The notes: generated by a model not told the origin, from the sequence alone. A stretch of 64,000 nucleotides of DNA from QQWI01 sp964522015 (GCA_964522015.1 CAZFST010000010.1:45340-109339), one strand, 5' to 3'; counted from the first letter of the stretch, positions 17,502-26,339 are shown. Made by a program: numbers and translations.

Positions 17502-18263
17502 ATGGATTATGGATTTTGTACCGACGTAGGTCGTGTACGTGAGCATAACGAAGACTTTATTCTCGTGGATCACTTAGCAGGAATTTTTATTGTTGCAGAT
17601 GGTATGGGGGGCTATAAAGGCGGCGAGATCGCTTCCCGCGAAGCATCTCTATTCCTATTAGGCTATATTAAAACAGTTGTATTGAAATTCGAGTCTCTAA
17701 ATGAGAGACGTGAAGCGCTTATGGAGGGGTTTTCCCGAGTAAATAGCCATATCGCAGGTATAGCACAAAAGCAGCCAGAACTGCAGGGCATGGGAACCAC
17801 AGGGGTATTGGCTGTTTTAGATCAGGACTATTCAGACGTGATCATTGCCCATGTGGGGGATTCACGGGCTTATTATCTAACAGAAAGTGATGCGCGACAG
17901 CTCACTAAAGATCACAGTCTCATTCAAGAACTGATTGACATCGGTTCCATTACAAAAGAAGAAGCGGAAGTTCATCCCAAAAGGCACGTGATAACACAGG
18001 CCATTGGTTCTGAAACGCCGTTGTCGCCAGAAATTATGATTTATAAGATTCAACATCCAGGAGTGCTGTTACTGTGTACAGATGGCCTGAGTAATTTAGT
18101 GGAACCTAACGAGATGAAGGCAATCATATTTGAGGCACAAACGCTTCAAAGTGCTTCAGAATCATTGGTGCAACTGGCAAATAGCAGAGGTGGCACAGAC
18201 AATTGCAGTGTTGTATTGGTCGGGTGTCATTTGTTAAGAGAAGATGAACAGGTGGATAAATGA
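17502..18263 (+). CDS. prpC: PP2C-family Ser/Thr phosphatase (PrpC/Stp)
   Basis: This 253-residue cytosolic phosphatase opposes the PASTA kinase encoded next. PPM motifs with metal-binding Asp residues are clear: R-V-R-E-H-N-E-D, V-A-D-G-M-G-G, G-T-T-G, H-V-G-D-S-R-A-Y, C-T-D-G-L and G-T-D-N-C-S. The ATG at 17502 follows a GGGGG stretch. A TTG at 17484 is the alternative. The stop overlaps the kinase start by four bases (ATGA), so phosphatase and kinase are made together. Confidence 0.95.
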   Translation: MDYGFCTDVGRVREHNEDFILVDHLAGIFIVADGMGGYKGGEIASREASLFLLGYIKTVVLKFESLNERREALMEGFSRVNSHIAGIAQKQPELQGMGTTGVLAVLDQDYSDVIIAHVGDSRAYYLTESDARQLTKDHSLIQELIDIGSITKEEAEVHPKRHVITQAIGSETPLSPEIMIYKIQHPGVLLLCTDGLSNLVEPNEMKAIIFEAQTLQSASESLVQLANSRGGTDNCSVVLVGCHLLREDEQVDK

Positions 18264-20236
18264 TTGGAAAATTATTGAGTAATCGCTACGAATTGATTGA
18301 AAAAATCGGTGAAGGTGGCATGAGCACTGTCTATAGAGCAAAATGTCATGTGTTAAATCGCATGGTAGCCATCAAAATACTCAAAGCAGAGTTCAATCAA
18401 GATCAAGATTTGTTGGGGAAATTCGACAAAGAAGCTAAAGCGGCTGCCAGTTTGCAACATCATAATATTGTGAATATCTATGATGTAGGCCATGATGGCG
18501 ACGTTCATTATATTGTGATGGAACTAGTGAACTGTAAAACCCTGAAAGAATATATTAAGTCTCAAGATGTATTTCTGAAAAATCAACAGATCGTTCAGAT
18601 TGGCCTTCAAATTGCAGATGCGTTGCAAGCGGCTCATGACAAGGGGATTATTCACCGGGATATCAAACCTCAAAATATTTTGATCACTGAGGAAGGGAAA
18701 ATCAAAGTCGCCGATTTTGGTATCGCAAGAGCAGTAACCTCTTCTACTATGGTCAATACTAACGAAGCGATTGGTTCTGTCCACTATGCCTCACCAGAGC
18801 AATCACGAGGCGGTTTTATCGATAAGCGTTCTGATGTCTACTCTTTTGGTATTCTATTATACGAACTGGCCACTGGCCGGGTGCCTTTTGAAGGTGATAC
18901 ACCGATTACCATTGCTCTGAAGCACTTAAAAGAGGCTGTGGTACCACCATCTTTGGTGAATATGAACCTTAACCCGACGATTGAAAAAATGATTCTTAAG
19001 TCTATTCAAAAAGATGCTAACTTGAGATTCCAAAGCGCGTACGAAATGATGGAGAAATTCGAACAGCTTACCATTAATCCAGATGTTGAATTGGATTGGG
19101 AAGATGAGCAATACGATGAACTCTCTCGTACGACGATTTTGCCGGATTTAAGTAATTTTACAGAGCAAAATCAACATCAAAGCGCTCAAGTTGTTAAACC
19201 TTTGGCTGATCATTCGATTAAAGTCTCAAAAACCCAAGACAATAAAATGAATCCGATGGGTATCGCCATTGCAACAGTGGTGGGTATCATGGTTGCATTA
19301 ATTGTTCTAGTCTTGATTTTCTACAAGCCATTTAAAGGAATCGATGTTGAAAAAGAATTTGTGCTACAAGATTTCACAGGTAAAACCCTTGTAGAAGCTA
19401 CGGCCCTTGCTAAAGAAAAAGGCTTGACACTTAAACAAGTGGAAACCTTATTTTCAGCAGATACAGAACCCGGTATAGTTTTATCCCAGTCCCCAGAAGC
19501 CGGTACCATGATTAAGACGGGCAGAGAAATTCAAGTGATTGTCAGCATAGGGGAAGAGGCTTCGTTTATGCCCGATCTACGGAATAAAACCTTAGAAGAG
19601 GTTAAGCTGGTGATTGAAGATAAAGGACTTATTCTAGGAGCTGTTAAAGAAGAAGTCAATGATCTAGCCCCTGGTCTTGTGGTATCTCAGAGGCCAGAAC
19701 CAAATGATGATTATACAGCGGGAATGACGGTTGATTTAGTCATCAGTCTTGGCCCTGAAACAGAAGACATCAAGGTCCCTGATTTAACAGGCAAGACTCA
19801 AGAAGAAGCCATTCAATTATTAAAGTCGGTTAAATTGAATTTTGGAGCCATTGAAACCGCTTATAGCAATACCGTCAAATTAGATTTAGTCATGGCCCAA
19901 TCCATTGCAGTCGATACACCGGTCAAAGAAGGCACTTTGGTTAATTTCACCCTTTCTCTAGGTAAAGAAGGTGGCGAAACCGAACCGACAACGGCTGCGG
20001 CTTCAGGAGATGGAACTGTGGAAAGATCATTTATCATCCCGCTTAAGACAGATCAAGATGAGACCGTCATTAAAGTGACAAAAATGGTCAATGGGATTGA
20101 AGAAGTGCTCTATGAGAAAACCCATAAAAAAGAAGAGGCAAAAGTGTCGGTCACTATTTCTGGCAAAGGCGAGATGCATATATTGTTCTATCGCGATAAT
20201 GAACTTTTAGGAGAACGGACTGAAGTGTTTGAGTAG
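18260..20236 (+). CDS. prkC: PASTA-domain Ser/Thr protein kinase (PrkC/Stk1)
   Basis: This 658-residue single-pass membrane kinase senses muropeptides or lipid II and phosphorylates cell wall, division and translation proteins. The kinase domain occupies ~10-270: glycine loop G-E-G-G-M-S-T-V-Y, V-A-I-K, H-R-D-I-K-P-Q-N and D-F-G-I-A. A juxtamembrane stretch and one transmembrane helix (~332-355) follow. Outside are three PASTA repeats, about 364-432, 433-500 and 501-570. After a Glu/Thr/Ala-rich linker comes a further ~75-residue region with beta-strand character and no recognised domain. It is translationally coupled to the phosphatase gene. rsgA, whose product is a known kinase substrate in other Firmicutes, follows. 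Confidence 0.95.
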   Translation: MIGKLLSNRYELIEKIGEGGMSTVYRAKCHVLNRMVAIKILKAEFNQDQDLLGKFDKEAKAAASLQHHNIVNIYDVGHDGDVHYIVMELVNCKTLKEYIKSQDVFLKNQQIVQIGLQIADALQAAHDKGIIHRDIKPQNILITEEGKIKVADFGIARAVTSSTMVNTNEAIGSVHYASPEQSRGGFIDKRSDVYSFGILLYELATGRVPFEGDTPITIALKHLKEAVVPPSLVNMNLNPTIEKMILKSIQKDANLRFQSAYEMMEKFEQLTINPDVELDWEDEQYDELSRTTILPDLSNFTEQNQHQSAQVVKPLADHSIKVSKTQDNKMNPMGIAIATVVGIMVALIVLVLIFYKPFKGIDVEKEFVLQDFTGKTLVEATALAKEKGLTLKQVETLFSADTEPGIVLSQSPEAGTMIKTGREIQVIVSIGEEASFMPDLRNKTLEEVKLVIEDKGLILGAVKEEVNDLAPGLVVSQRPEPNDDYTAGMTVDLVISLGPETEDIKVPDLTGKTQEEAIQLLKSVKLNFGAIETAYSNTVKLDLVMAQSIAVDTPVKEGTLVNFTLSLGKEGGETEPTTAAASGDGTVERSFIIPLKTDQDETVIKVTKMVNGIEEVLYEKTHKKEEAKVSVTISGKGEMHILFYRDNELLGERTEVFE

Positions 20237-20285
20237 TATTCCAGCGTGTGAATTTCATGCGATATTGTTTAGTGAGGAGTTTTAA

Positions 20286-21176
20286 TTGGTTGAAGGTATA
20301 ATACACAAACTGTTAGGTGGTTTCTACTACGTCTTTACGGGCGGTGAGATTTGGTGCTGTCGTGCACGGGGATTGTTCCGAAATGAAAATATCAAGCCTT
20401 TAGTGGGTGATAAAGTGCTGGTGCAGCCAGATTCACTAGAAACTCATAAAGGCTATATAATTGAGGTGCTGCCACGCGAGACTGAGTTAGTGCGCCCTGC
20501 GGTTGCCAATGTCAATCAGGCGGTGATTGTGTTTTCACTAACCAGCCCAAAACCGAATTTACCACTATTGGATAAATTGCTGATTTTTTGTGAGATGAGC
20601 GGTGTTGAACCACTTATTTGCTTTAATAAAAGTGATCTAGACGACAATGGGGTTCTCTTTGCAGCCATGAAGGCAATCTACCAAACCTCTGGGTATCACG
20701 TGATTGAAACATCTACCAAAGTAGAACACGGTAAGGATGCCTTAATAGAAGCCCTTACCAACCGGATTTCTGTGTTTGCAGGACCATCAGGTGTGGGTAA
20801 GTCCTCACTGGTCAATAATATTATACCTGGACTTCAACTCATTACCGGTGAAGTCAGTGAGAAAATCCAACGGGGCAAGCATACCACTAGGCATACTGAG
20901 TTGATTGCACTGCCCTTCGGGGGATTTGTATTAGACACCCCAGGTTTTACATCCCTTGAGTTAGATGGCGTAACAGCCATAGAGCTAAAGGACTTAATGC
21001 CGGATTTTGTCCTATTTCAAGAGGATTGCCGCTTTGATGATTGCCAACATGTCAATGAACCAGGCTGTGCTGTTTTAGAAGCCCTGGCCCAAGGGAAAAT
21101 ACATGAGAGTCGTTATACATCTTATCAATTAATGCTTAAGCAACTGGTTTCAGACAGGAGGAAAAAATCATGGTAG
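20286..21176 (+). CDS. rsgA: small ribosomal subunit biogenesis GTPase RsgA
   Basis: This 296-residue circularly permuted GTPase checks late 30S maturation. The OB fold (~1-70) is followed by G4 N-K-S-D, then G1 G-P-S-G-V-G-K-S-S near residue 166 and G3 D-T-P-G-F. The C-terminal zinc site C-R-F-D-D-C-Q-H-V-N-E-P-G-C is intact. The start is a TTG at 20286 after GAGGAG. No in-frame ATG fits the ribosome binding site better. The stop overlaps rpe by seven bases. Confidence 0.94.
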   Translation: MVEGIIHKLLGGFYYVFTGGEIWCCRARGLFRNENIKPLVGDKVLVQPDSLETHKGYIIEVLPRETELVRPAVANVNQAVIVFSLTSPKPNLPLLDKLLIFCEMSGVEPLICFNKSDLDDNGVLFAAMKAIYQTSGYHVIETSTKVEHGKDALIEALTNRISVFAGPSGVGKSSLVNNIIPGLQLITGEVSEKIQRGKHTTRHTELIALPFGGFVLDTPGFTSLELDGVTAIELKDLMPDFVLFQEDCRFDDCQHVNEPGCAVLEALAQGKIHESRYTSYQLMLKQLVSDRRKKSW

Positions 21177-21826
21177 CCTTAGCGCCATCTATCTTATCCG
21201 CAGACTTTGCCCGTCTTTTGGACGATGTAAAAAAAGTAGAAGCTGGGGGTGCCCCATGGCTTCACATTGATGTTATGGATGGCCATTTTGTGCCTAATAT
21301 TTCATTTGGCGGAGTCGTGATCAAAGCCCTTAGACCCCACACTGAAATGGTGTTTGATGTTCATTTGATGATTGAAAATCCAGAGCGTTATATCGAAGAT
21401 TTTAAGAATGCAGGCTCTGACTGGATCACAGTACACTATGAAGCTTGCCCTCATTTACACCGGGTGATTCAACAAATCAAGCAGGCTGGTTGTAAAGCCG
21501 GGGTCTCTTTAAATCCCGCAACCCCAGTCAATGTACTAGAAAGCATCATTGATGATGTGGATATGGTGCTCTTGATGTCGGTAAATCCTGGCTTTGGCGG
21601 TCAGGCGTTTATTGAAAGCAGTTATGAAAAAATACGTGCTGTTAGAAGTTTATGTGATGGCCGTGGTCTAGAGACGGTGATTCAAGTTGATGGTGGCGTG
21701 ACCCTAACGAATGCAAGAGCTTTAATTGAGGCTGGCGCCAACGTTTTAGTGGCGGGATCTGCAGTTTTTGGTGCACAGGATGTCATTGAGAGAGTGCAAA
21801 ACTTTAATGCCGTTATGGTAGGTTAG
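21170..21826 (+). CDS. rpe: ribulose-phosphate 3-epimerase
   Basis: This 218-residue TIM-barrel enzyme interconverts ribulose-5-phosphate and xylulose-5-phosphate. Signature segments are A-P-S-I-L-S-A-D-F, H-I-D-V-M-D-G-H-F-V-P-N, V-H-L-M, M-S-V-N-P-G-F-G-G-Q and V-D-G-G-V with metal-binding His and Asp residues. It overlaps rsgA by seven bases and is two bases from thiN. This rsgA-rpe-thiN unit is standard in Firmicutes. Confidence 0.96.
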   Translation: MVALAPSILSADFARLLDDVKKVEAGGAPWLHIDVMDGHFVPNISFGGVVIKALRPHTEMVFDVHLMIENPERYIEDFKNAGSDWITVHYEACPHLHRVIQQIKQAGCKAGVSLNPATPVNVLESIIDDVDMVLLMSVNPGFGGQAFIESSYEKIRAVRSLCDGRGLETVIQVDGGVTLTNARALIEAGANVLVAGSAVFGAQDVIERVQNFNAVMVG

Positions 21827-21828
21827 TA

Positions 21829-22473
21829 ATGCAAGCACTGATTGTGGCTAATGGAGAAGTGAGGGACCTTGAATCTTTAAAAACAGCCTGTGAAAATGCC
21901 GAATTTGTCATTGCAGTTGATGGGGGAATGGCCTATCTTTTGGCCATTGACTTTGCTCCCGACCTCTGGGTTGGGGATATGGACTCTGCAGATATTAAAC
22001 TTGAAGAGTCGGGCAAACAAGTCAATTGGCTTAAGGCTGTTAAAGTGGCAAAATTCCCAGTTGAAAAAGATATGTCAGACACTGAGTTGGCAATCGATTT
22101 GGCCATTGAGAATGGCGCCACAGAGCTGTTGCTCATGGGTATGTTAGGTGGTAGAGTGGATCACTTACTCTTTAACATAGGGCTTCTAGTGTCTTTAAAC
22201 CGCAAGGGAATCCCTGCGCATATTCAAGACGAAGCCCAACAGATATGGTTGATCGAAAAAACCTTGAGTTTTCAGAACTTGCAAGGGTGTTTATTATCAT
22301 TGGTGCCCATTCATGATTTACAAGGGGCAACCATTGAAGGTTGCTATTATCCACTGAATCAGGCTCATGTTCCATTAGGTTCCACACTGGGACTCTCTAA
22401 TGTCATAGAAATGGAAACTGTCAGAGTTTCCATTACCAATGGGATGGGGTATGTCATCATCACAAAAGTCTAA
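21829..22473 (+). CDS. thiN: thiamine pyrophosphokinase
   Basis: This 214-residue enzyme makes thiamine diphosphate from thiamine and ATP. The N-terminal catalytic domain shows A-V-D-G-G, G-D-M-D-S, F-P-V-E-K-D-M-S-D-T-E and a L-G-x-L-G-G-R-x-D-H motif. The C-terminal beta-rich domain binds thiamine. The ATG at 21829 is two bases after the rpe stop and shares its context. No thiamine riboswitch is visible upstream. The gene ends the long plus-strand run and is followed by a bidirectional terminator. Confidence 0.92.
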   Translation: MQALIVANGEVRDLESLKTACENAEFVIAVDGGMAYLLAIDFAPDLWVGDMDSADIKLEESGKQVNWLKAVKVAKFPVEKDMSDTELAIDLAIENGATELLLMGMLGGRVDHLLFNIGLLVSLNRKGIPAHIQDEAQQIWLIEKTLSFQNLQGCLLSLVPIHDLQGATIEGCYYPLNQAHVPLGSTLGLSNVIEMETVRVSITNGMGYVIITKV

Positions 22474-22503
22474 AAACATAAAAATCTAAAAATTACACAC
22501 AAA

Positions 22504-22558
22504 AAAAGCTGTCTTTAAGCATCCTACTCTACTGGTATGATGTTTAAAGACAGCTTTT
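22504..22558. terminator. bidirectional terminator between thiN and the EamA transporter gene
   Basis: A perfect 15-base stem (22504-22518 with 22544-22558) continues inward with further pairing. It begins AAAA and ends TTTT, so it can stop transcription from both convergent genes. Confidence 0.88.
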
Positions 22559-22602
22559 AATTTTGGAAGGAGTTGATATTGGCCTTGATAATGGTACGGA
22601 GG

Positions 22603-23463
22603 TCATTGAATTGGGGCGTTCAGTCTTGCCTCTTTAGCGTCGCTAATTTGTTTCCACAGAATGGTTCCAAGCACGACAACACCACCCAATAATGCGTATT
22701 TGCCTGGTTTTTCGCCAATGACAAGAAAGACCCAGATTGGATTAAAGAGGGGTTCAATCACTGGTATAATCACAGCTTCAAGGGGGCTAACGTGATGGAG
22801 TGCTTTTGTAAATAGAACATAGCCAAGTCCCAGTTGAAACACACCTAAAATGAGGATGCTTGAAACATTTTGAAATGAAAGACTTGGTGGGTAGAAAAAA
22901 ATGAAGGGTAAGCCGACTACAAAGAGCATGCCACTGCCAAGCAGAGTCATATGGAGAGGGTTATTGTTGGGGTCACGCTTCATAATCAGTATCATAATGG
23001 CTAAAACAACACCGGCAAGAATGGCCAAGACATTGCCAATTAATCTTCCAAAGGATAAGTCGCCAATAAAAAACAAGACCATACCAATCATCACAGCGAC
23101 AATCACAAAAAGATCTTTCTTTTTAAGGGGCTGTTTTAAGAAAAACGTGGTTAAGATTGCCATCCAAATTGGAGAAGTAAATTGCAGTAGAATGGCATTT
23201 GAAGAGGTTGTCAGTTTATTGGAAAGTATAAAAAAAGAGGCGAGAATGGTATAACAAGTTGCGCCAAGCCACACATCTTTTGAAAAGCGTTTTGGTAAGG
23301 GTCCAGCAAAGGCTAGCATCACAAGACCCGCTATGCCACTTCTAATGCTTGCGATTACAATGGGGTGCCAGTCTATCAATTTGATGAAAAGTCCCGCAAG
23401 GCTCCAGAAGAACGCTGCTAATACCATTAATAGAATTGCCCTTTGCTTGCTGATTGGTTTCAT
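22603..23463 (-). CDS. EamA/DMT-family transporter
   Basis: This 286-residue protein has ten predicted transmembrane helices arranged as two EamA repeats, with F-F-W-S-L-A-G-L-F-I-K near the start and P-L-E-A-V-I-I-P-V-I-E-P-L in the second repeat. The last motif is characteristic of drug/metabolite transporters that export amino acids, nucleotides or other metabolites. Substrate is unknown. The start at 23463 follows ACTGGAGG. A longer reading frame begins at 23502 inside one of three repeats and lacks a ribosome binding site. It lies between thiN and rpmB, where Firmicutes usually have no transporter. Its upstream DNA carries three copies of a 15-base repeat. Confidence 0.85.
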   Translation of the reverse strand: MKPISKQRAILLMVLAAFFWSLAGLFIKLIDWHPIVIASIRSGIAGLVMLAFAGPLPKRFSKDVWLGATCYTILASFFILSNKLTTSSNAILLQFTSPIWMAILTTFFLKQPLKKKDLFVIVAVMIGMVLFFIGDLSFGRLIGNVLAILAGVVLAIMILIMKRDPNNNPLHMTLLGSGMLFVVGLPFIFFYPPSLSFQNVSSILILGVFQLGLGYVLFTKALHHVSPLEAVIIPVIEPLFNPIWVFLVIGEKPGKYALLGGVVVLGTILWKQISDAKEARLNAPIQ

Positions 23464-23487
23464 AAAGCCTCCAGTAAGAGTGATAGC

Positions 23488-23564
23488 TGACATACTAATC
23501 ACGTAATAGTGATTGACATACTAATCACGTGTAAGTGATAGTTTTAGAGTGACATACTAATCAC
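23488..23564 (-). repeat. three 15-bp direct repeats with internal dyads upstream of the EamA gene
   Basis: The plus-strand sequence TGACATACTAATCAC occurs exactly three times: 23488-23502, 23514-23528 and 23550-23564. The first two are followed by GT.. and AGTGAT, creating dyads: AATCAC-6 nt-GTGATT at 23497-23514 and ATCAC-6 nt-GTGAT at 23524-23539. The array lies 25 to 101 bases upstream of the transporter start. Its position and symmetry suggest an operator array for a dedicated regulator, or an RNA leader. No -10/-35 pair could be placed with confidence. Confidence 0.75.
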
Positions 23565-23575
23565 AAAAAGACAAT

Positions 23576-23607
23576 AAAAAAACCCACTTTATTAAAAAAG
23601 TAGGTTT
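23576..23607 (-). terminator. intrinsic terminator of rpmB
   Basis: Read on the minus strand, AAACCTACTTT pairs with AAAGTGGGTTT (one G-U pair) around a six-base loop and is followed by a run of T. It lies directly after the rpmB stop and separates rpmB from the transporter gene. Confidence 0.85.
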
Positions 23608-23613
23608 AATCAT

Positions 23614-23805
23614 TTAGACAGCTCGGTTAACAGTACCGGATCTCAAACATCTTGCACAAACAGTCACTCTTATTGGTGAACCGTTAACATTGGCTCTAAC
23701 TTTTCTCAAGTTAGGCTTCCATGTTCTTCGTGTGTGATTGTTTGCGTGAGACACGTTGTTACCAGAAATCTTGCCTTTACCACAAACATGACAAACTCTT
23801 GGCAT
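23614..23805 (-). CDS. rpmB: 50S ribosomal protein L28
   Basis: This 63-residue protein starts M-P-R-V-C-H-V-C-G-K and has the typical H-A-N-N-H-T-R-R-T-W-x-P-N-L segment. It carries two CxxC pairs (C-H-V-C and C-A-R-C), so it is the zinc-binding C+ form. AAGGAGGTG precedes the ATG. It is divergent from the asp23-yloV operon, as in Bacillus. Confidence 0.96.
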   Translation of the reverse strand: MPRVCHVCGKGKISGNNVSHANNHTRRTWKPNLRKVRANVNGSPIRVTVCARCLRSGTVNRAV

Positions 23806-23847
23806 ATCTTACACCTCCTTCGAGTAACTCTACAGAATAGCACATTT

Positions 23848-23876
23848 ATTCTATCAAATAACTTTGATTTGTACAA
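23848..23876 (-). promoter_or_regulatory. probable rpmB promoter
   Basis: On the minus strand TTGTAC (23871-23876) is separated by 17 bases from TAGAAT (23848-23853). The -10 ends 43 bases upstream of the rpmB ATG. Confidence 0.5.
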
Positions 23877-24136
23877 GTCAAAAAATAAACTTTATTCAAG
23901 TCAATCCTGATGAGTTAAAAATATATCGGTAACGAATCCGCCATCGACGTGTCAAAGCGTTTAAAACACGCAGAATGACGAGATGTCGTAATGGAACATT
24001 ACCTTGTTGTTTAGTAGCGCCAATATCCATTATAAAAAAAAATAGAACTAATTGCAATATTAATTCACATCATATACAATAAATATATGCAATAAAGGCA
24101 TTGGGCACAGACTACTCTTATAATAGTCCAACTTCT
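23877..24136. other. rpmB/asp23 divergent intergenic stretch
   Basis: The gap between rpmB and asp23 is about 390 bases and has no credible reading frame or RNA gene. It is AT-rich. A TATAAT hexamer at 24119-24124 faces asp23 but lacks a good -35, so it is only a possible promoter. A loose inverted pair CGTGT/ACACG occurs near 23950. No tRNA-like fold was found. Confidence 0.5.
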
Positions 24137-24155
24137 ACAAGGCGTCAAGCCTTGT
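24137..24155 (+). other. leader hairpin upstream of asp23 gene
   Basis: ACAAGGC pairs with GCCTTGT around a five-base loop, followed by TATTT. It lies downstream of the possible promoter and 37 bases before the GTG start, so it could act as a weak attenuator. Confidence 0.4.
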
Positions 24156-24192
24156 TATTTAGCCTTTGAAGATCCTTTTTAGGAGGTATGAT

Positions 24193-24549
24193 GTGAACTT
24201 ACAAGTAGAAAATGAAATTGGCATTATCGATATTAGCCCAGAAGTGATAGCAACAATCGCTGGTGCGTCTGCTATTGAATGCTACGGATTGGTCGGTATG
24301 GCCTCAAAAGCCTCAGCTGGTGGTATCGCTAGACTGCTTAAACGCGAACATCTCACTAAGGGTATTAAAGTGCGTATAGAAGAAGATGCGCTTGTGATTG
24401 ACCTCTTTGTGATTGTACAATTTGGCACTAAAATTTCTGTAGTGGCTGAAAATATAATTCAAAAGGTTAAATATAGCGTTGAAAACCAAACGGGCCTTAA
24501 GGTCAAAAAAGTCAATCTTAACATCGAAGGCGTGCGCGTTCAAGGCTAA
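24193..24549 (+). CDS. Asp23/Gls24 family envelope stress protein (YloU-like)
   Basis: This 118-residue protein of the Asp23 (DUF322) family has an N-terminal N-E-I-G-x-I-x-I-S-P-E-V-I-A-T-I-A-G segment, then K-G-I-K-V-R-I-E-E-D and V-N-L-N-I-E-G-V-R-V. Family members associate with the membrane or cell envelope and respond to alkaline or wall stress; the biochemical role is unclear. The GTG at 24193 follows TAGGAGG and is preferred to a TTG 27 bases upstream. It precedes the fatty acid kinase gene yloV, the usual arrangement. Confidence 0.88.
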   Translation: MNLQVENEIGIIDISPEVIATIAGASAIECYGLVGMASKASAGGIARLLKREHLTKGIKVRIEEDALVIDLFVIVQFGTKISVVAENIIQKVKYSVENQTGLKVKKVNLNIEGVRVQG

Positions 24550-24572
24550 CACGTCCAGTAGGAGGTCTCACG

Positions 24573-26234
24573 GTGGAAATCAACCGCATTGATGCAGATT
24601 TAATGGTCAAGATGTTTAAACAGGGTACTGCGAACCTTACAAAGCATAAAGAATTTGTGGATTCACTGAATGTTTTCCCTGTTCCCGATGGTGATACGGG
24701 CACCAATATGTCTTTGACAATGAATTATGCTGTAGGAGAATTGTTAAAAGGTCAGTACACAAGTGTTCAGCAAGTTGCGAAAGCCATTGCAAAAGGCTCT
24801 TTGATGGGCGCGCGAGGCAATTCGGGTGTCATCTTATCACAGATATTTAGAGGGTTTGCAAAAGGTTGTGAAGGTCACGACGAACTGGACGTCAATATAT
24901 TGGCAGGTGCTTTGAAAGAAGCCTCATTAACAGCTTATAAAGCTGTTCTTAAACCAGTAGAAGGTACAATCCTGACAGTGATACGTGAAATTGGAGACCG
25001 GGCCCAGGTTTTAGTGGAAGCACCGATCACTTTAGATCATTTCTTTGAAGCAACTTTAAAACAAGGTGATAAAACACTTAAAAACACGCCAAATCTTTTG
25101 CCGGCACTTAAGCAAGCTGGTGTTGTAGATGCTGGTGGTAAGGGCTTATTGCTTATTATGGCTGGTTTTTATGATGCTTTACTGGGAAAAGAGATGGAAG
25201 AAATAGGTCACGTTTCAGAGCCGGTTGTTGTTTCTAATCAACTGGATATTGCTCAGGCTCACATGAAAACAGAAGATATTCTGTTTGCTTATTGCACGGA
25301 ATTTATTGTCCGCGGAAACAATCTTGAAAATGCGGATTTAAAATCACTGATTGAGCATATGGGCGATAGTATGGTTTATGTCCCAGACGAAGATTTGATT
25401 AAGGTTCATATTCATACCAATGATCCAGGCTTAGTGATGCAGGAAGCTCTAAAATTCGGGGAGCTCATCAAAATAAAAATTGAAAACATGAAAGAGCAGC
25501 ATGGTAATCTTGTGGATATGGCAGAACATCAACAGCCAGCTTTCGCTGCAGAAGTTCCTTCTCAACCAAAAAAACCATATGGTTTTGTAGCCATTGCTTT
25601 GGGTGAAGGTCTTTCTGATGTGTTCAGAGACTTAAAGGTGGATGTGGTTATTGAGGGGGGGCAAACCATGAATCCGTCCACAGAAGACATCCATTCGGCG
25701 ATAGAAAAAATTAATGCAGAAGCAATTTACATTCTACCTAATAATTCAAATATCATTCTTGCTGCCAATCAAGCTAAAGCATTGACTGACAAAGAGGTGT
25801 ACGTTCTTTCAACAAAGACTGTTCCTCAAGGGATTGCAGCCATGCTGGCCTTTGATGAAGCCCATTCGGCACAAGAAAACTTTGAAGAAATGGCAGAAGC
25901 CATCGGCTCAGTGAAGTCGATTCAAGTCACTTATGCGGTCCGCGATACCATGGTCAACGATATTGAAATAAAAGTAGATGACTACCTCGCTTTGCTTGAT
26001 AATCAAATTGTCGCTGCAGGAAAAGATATGAACGAAGCGATCTTCACGGCCTTGGCCTCGGCTATCGACAATTCCGATGAAGCTGAAATCGTCACTTTAT
26101 ATTATGGCGAAGATGTGACAAAAGAAGATGCAGAGGCATTGAAAGAAGCTATTGAAGAGCAATATGAAGGGCTTGAAGTTGAGTGCTATAACGGCAAACA
26201 GCCAATTTATTACTACCTGATTTCTGTTGAATAA
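24573..26234 (+). CDS. yloV: DhaL/DegV-domain fatty acid kinase subunit (YloV/FakA-like)
   Basis: This 553-residue protein has an N-terminal DhaL (DAK2) ATP-binding domain with P-V-P-D-G-D-T-G-T-N-M and G-A-R-G-N-S-G-V-I-L-S-Q, a middle domain, and a C-terminal DegV-like domain. FakA phosphorylates fatty acids presented by FakB so that PlsX/PlsY can use the acyl-phosphates. plsX and plsY are both in this window (34637 and 58833), but no fakB is. The GTG at 24573 follows AGGAGG. Length agrees with Bacillus YloV. Confidence 0.9.
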   Translation: MEINRIDADLMVKMFKQGTANLTKHKEFVDSLNVFPVPDGDTGTNMSLTMNYAVGELLKGQYTSVQQVAKAIAKGSLMGARGNSGVILSQIFRGFAKGCEGHDELDVNILAGALKEASLTAYKAVLKPVEGTILTVIREIGDRAQVLVEAPITLDHFFEATLKQGDKTLKNTPNLLPALKQAGVVDAGGKGLLLIMAGFYDALLGKEMEEIGHVSEPVVVSNQLDIAQAHMKTEDILFAYCTEFIVRGNNLENADLKSLIEHMGDSMVYVPDEDLIKVHIHTNDPGLVMQEALKFGELIKIKIENMKEQHGNLVDMAEHQQPAFAAEVPSQPKKPYGFVAIALGEGLSDVFRDLKVDVVIEGGQTMNPSTEDIHSAIEKINAEAIYILPNNSNIILAANQAKALTDKEVYVLSTKTVPQGIAAMLAFDEAHSAQENFEEMAEAIGSVKSIQVTYAVRDTMVNDIEIKVDDYLALLDNQIVAAGKDMNEAIFTALASAIDNSDEAEIVTLYYGEDVTKEDAEALKEAIEEQYEGLEVECYNGKQPIYYYLISVE

Positions 26235-26273
26235 TGTGACTTAAACGGCAAACCAAATCCAGACACCAATAAG

Positions 26274-26311
26274 TCAGTCAGAGTGCACATTGCAACTTTG
26301 ACTGATTTTTT
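26274..26311 (+). terminator. intrinsic terminator after yloV
   Basis: TCAGTCAGAGT pairs with ACTTTGACTGA (one G-U pair) around a ten-base loop and is followed by six T. It ends the asp23-yloV unit before recG. Confidence 0.85.
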
Positions 26312-26339
26312 GTATCGTTCATAAAAGTGAGGTGATCAC

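Noticed and set aside
23930..24010. tRNA-like or structured RNA in the rpmB/asp23 gap
   Set aside because: Only a loose CGTGT/ACACG pair was found; no cloverleaf, T-loop or anticodon stem could be drawn.
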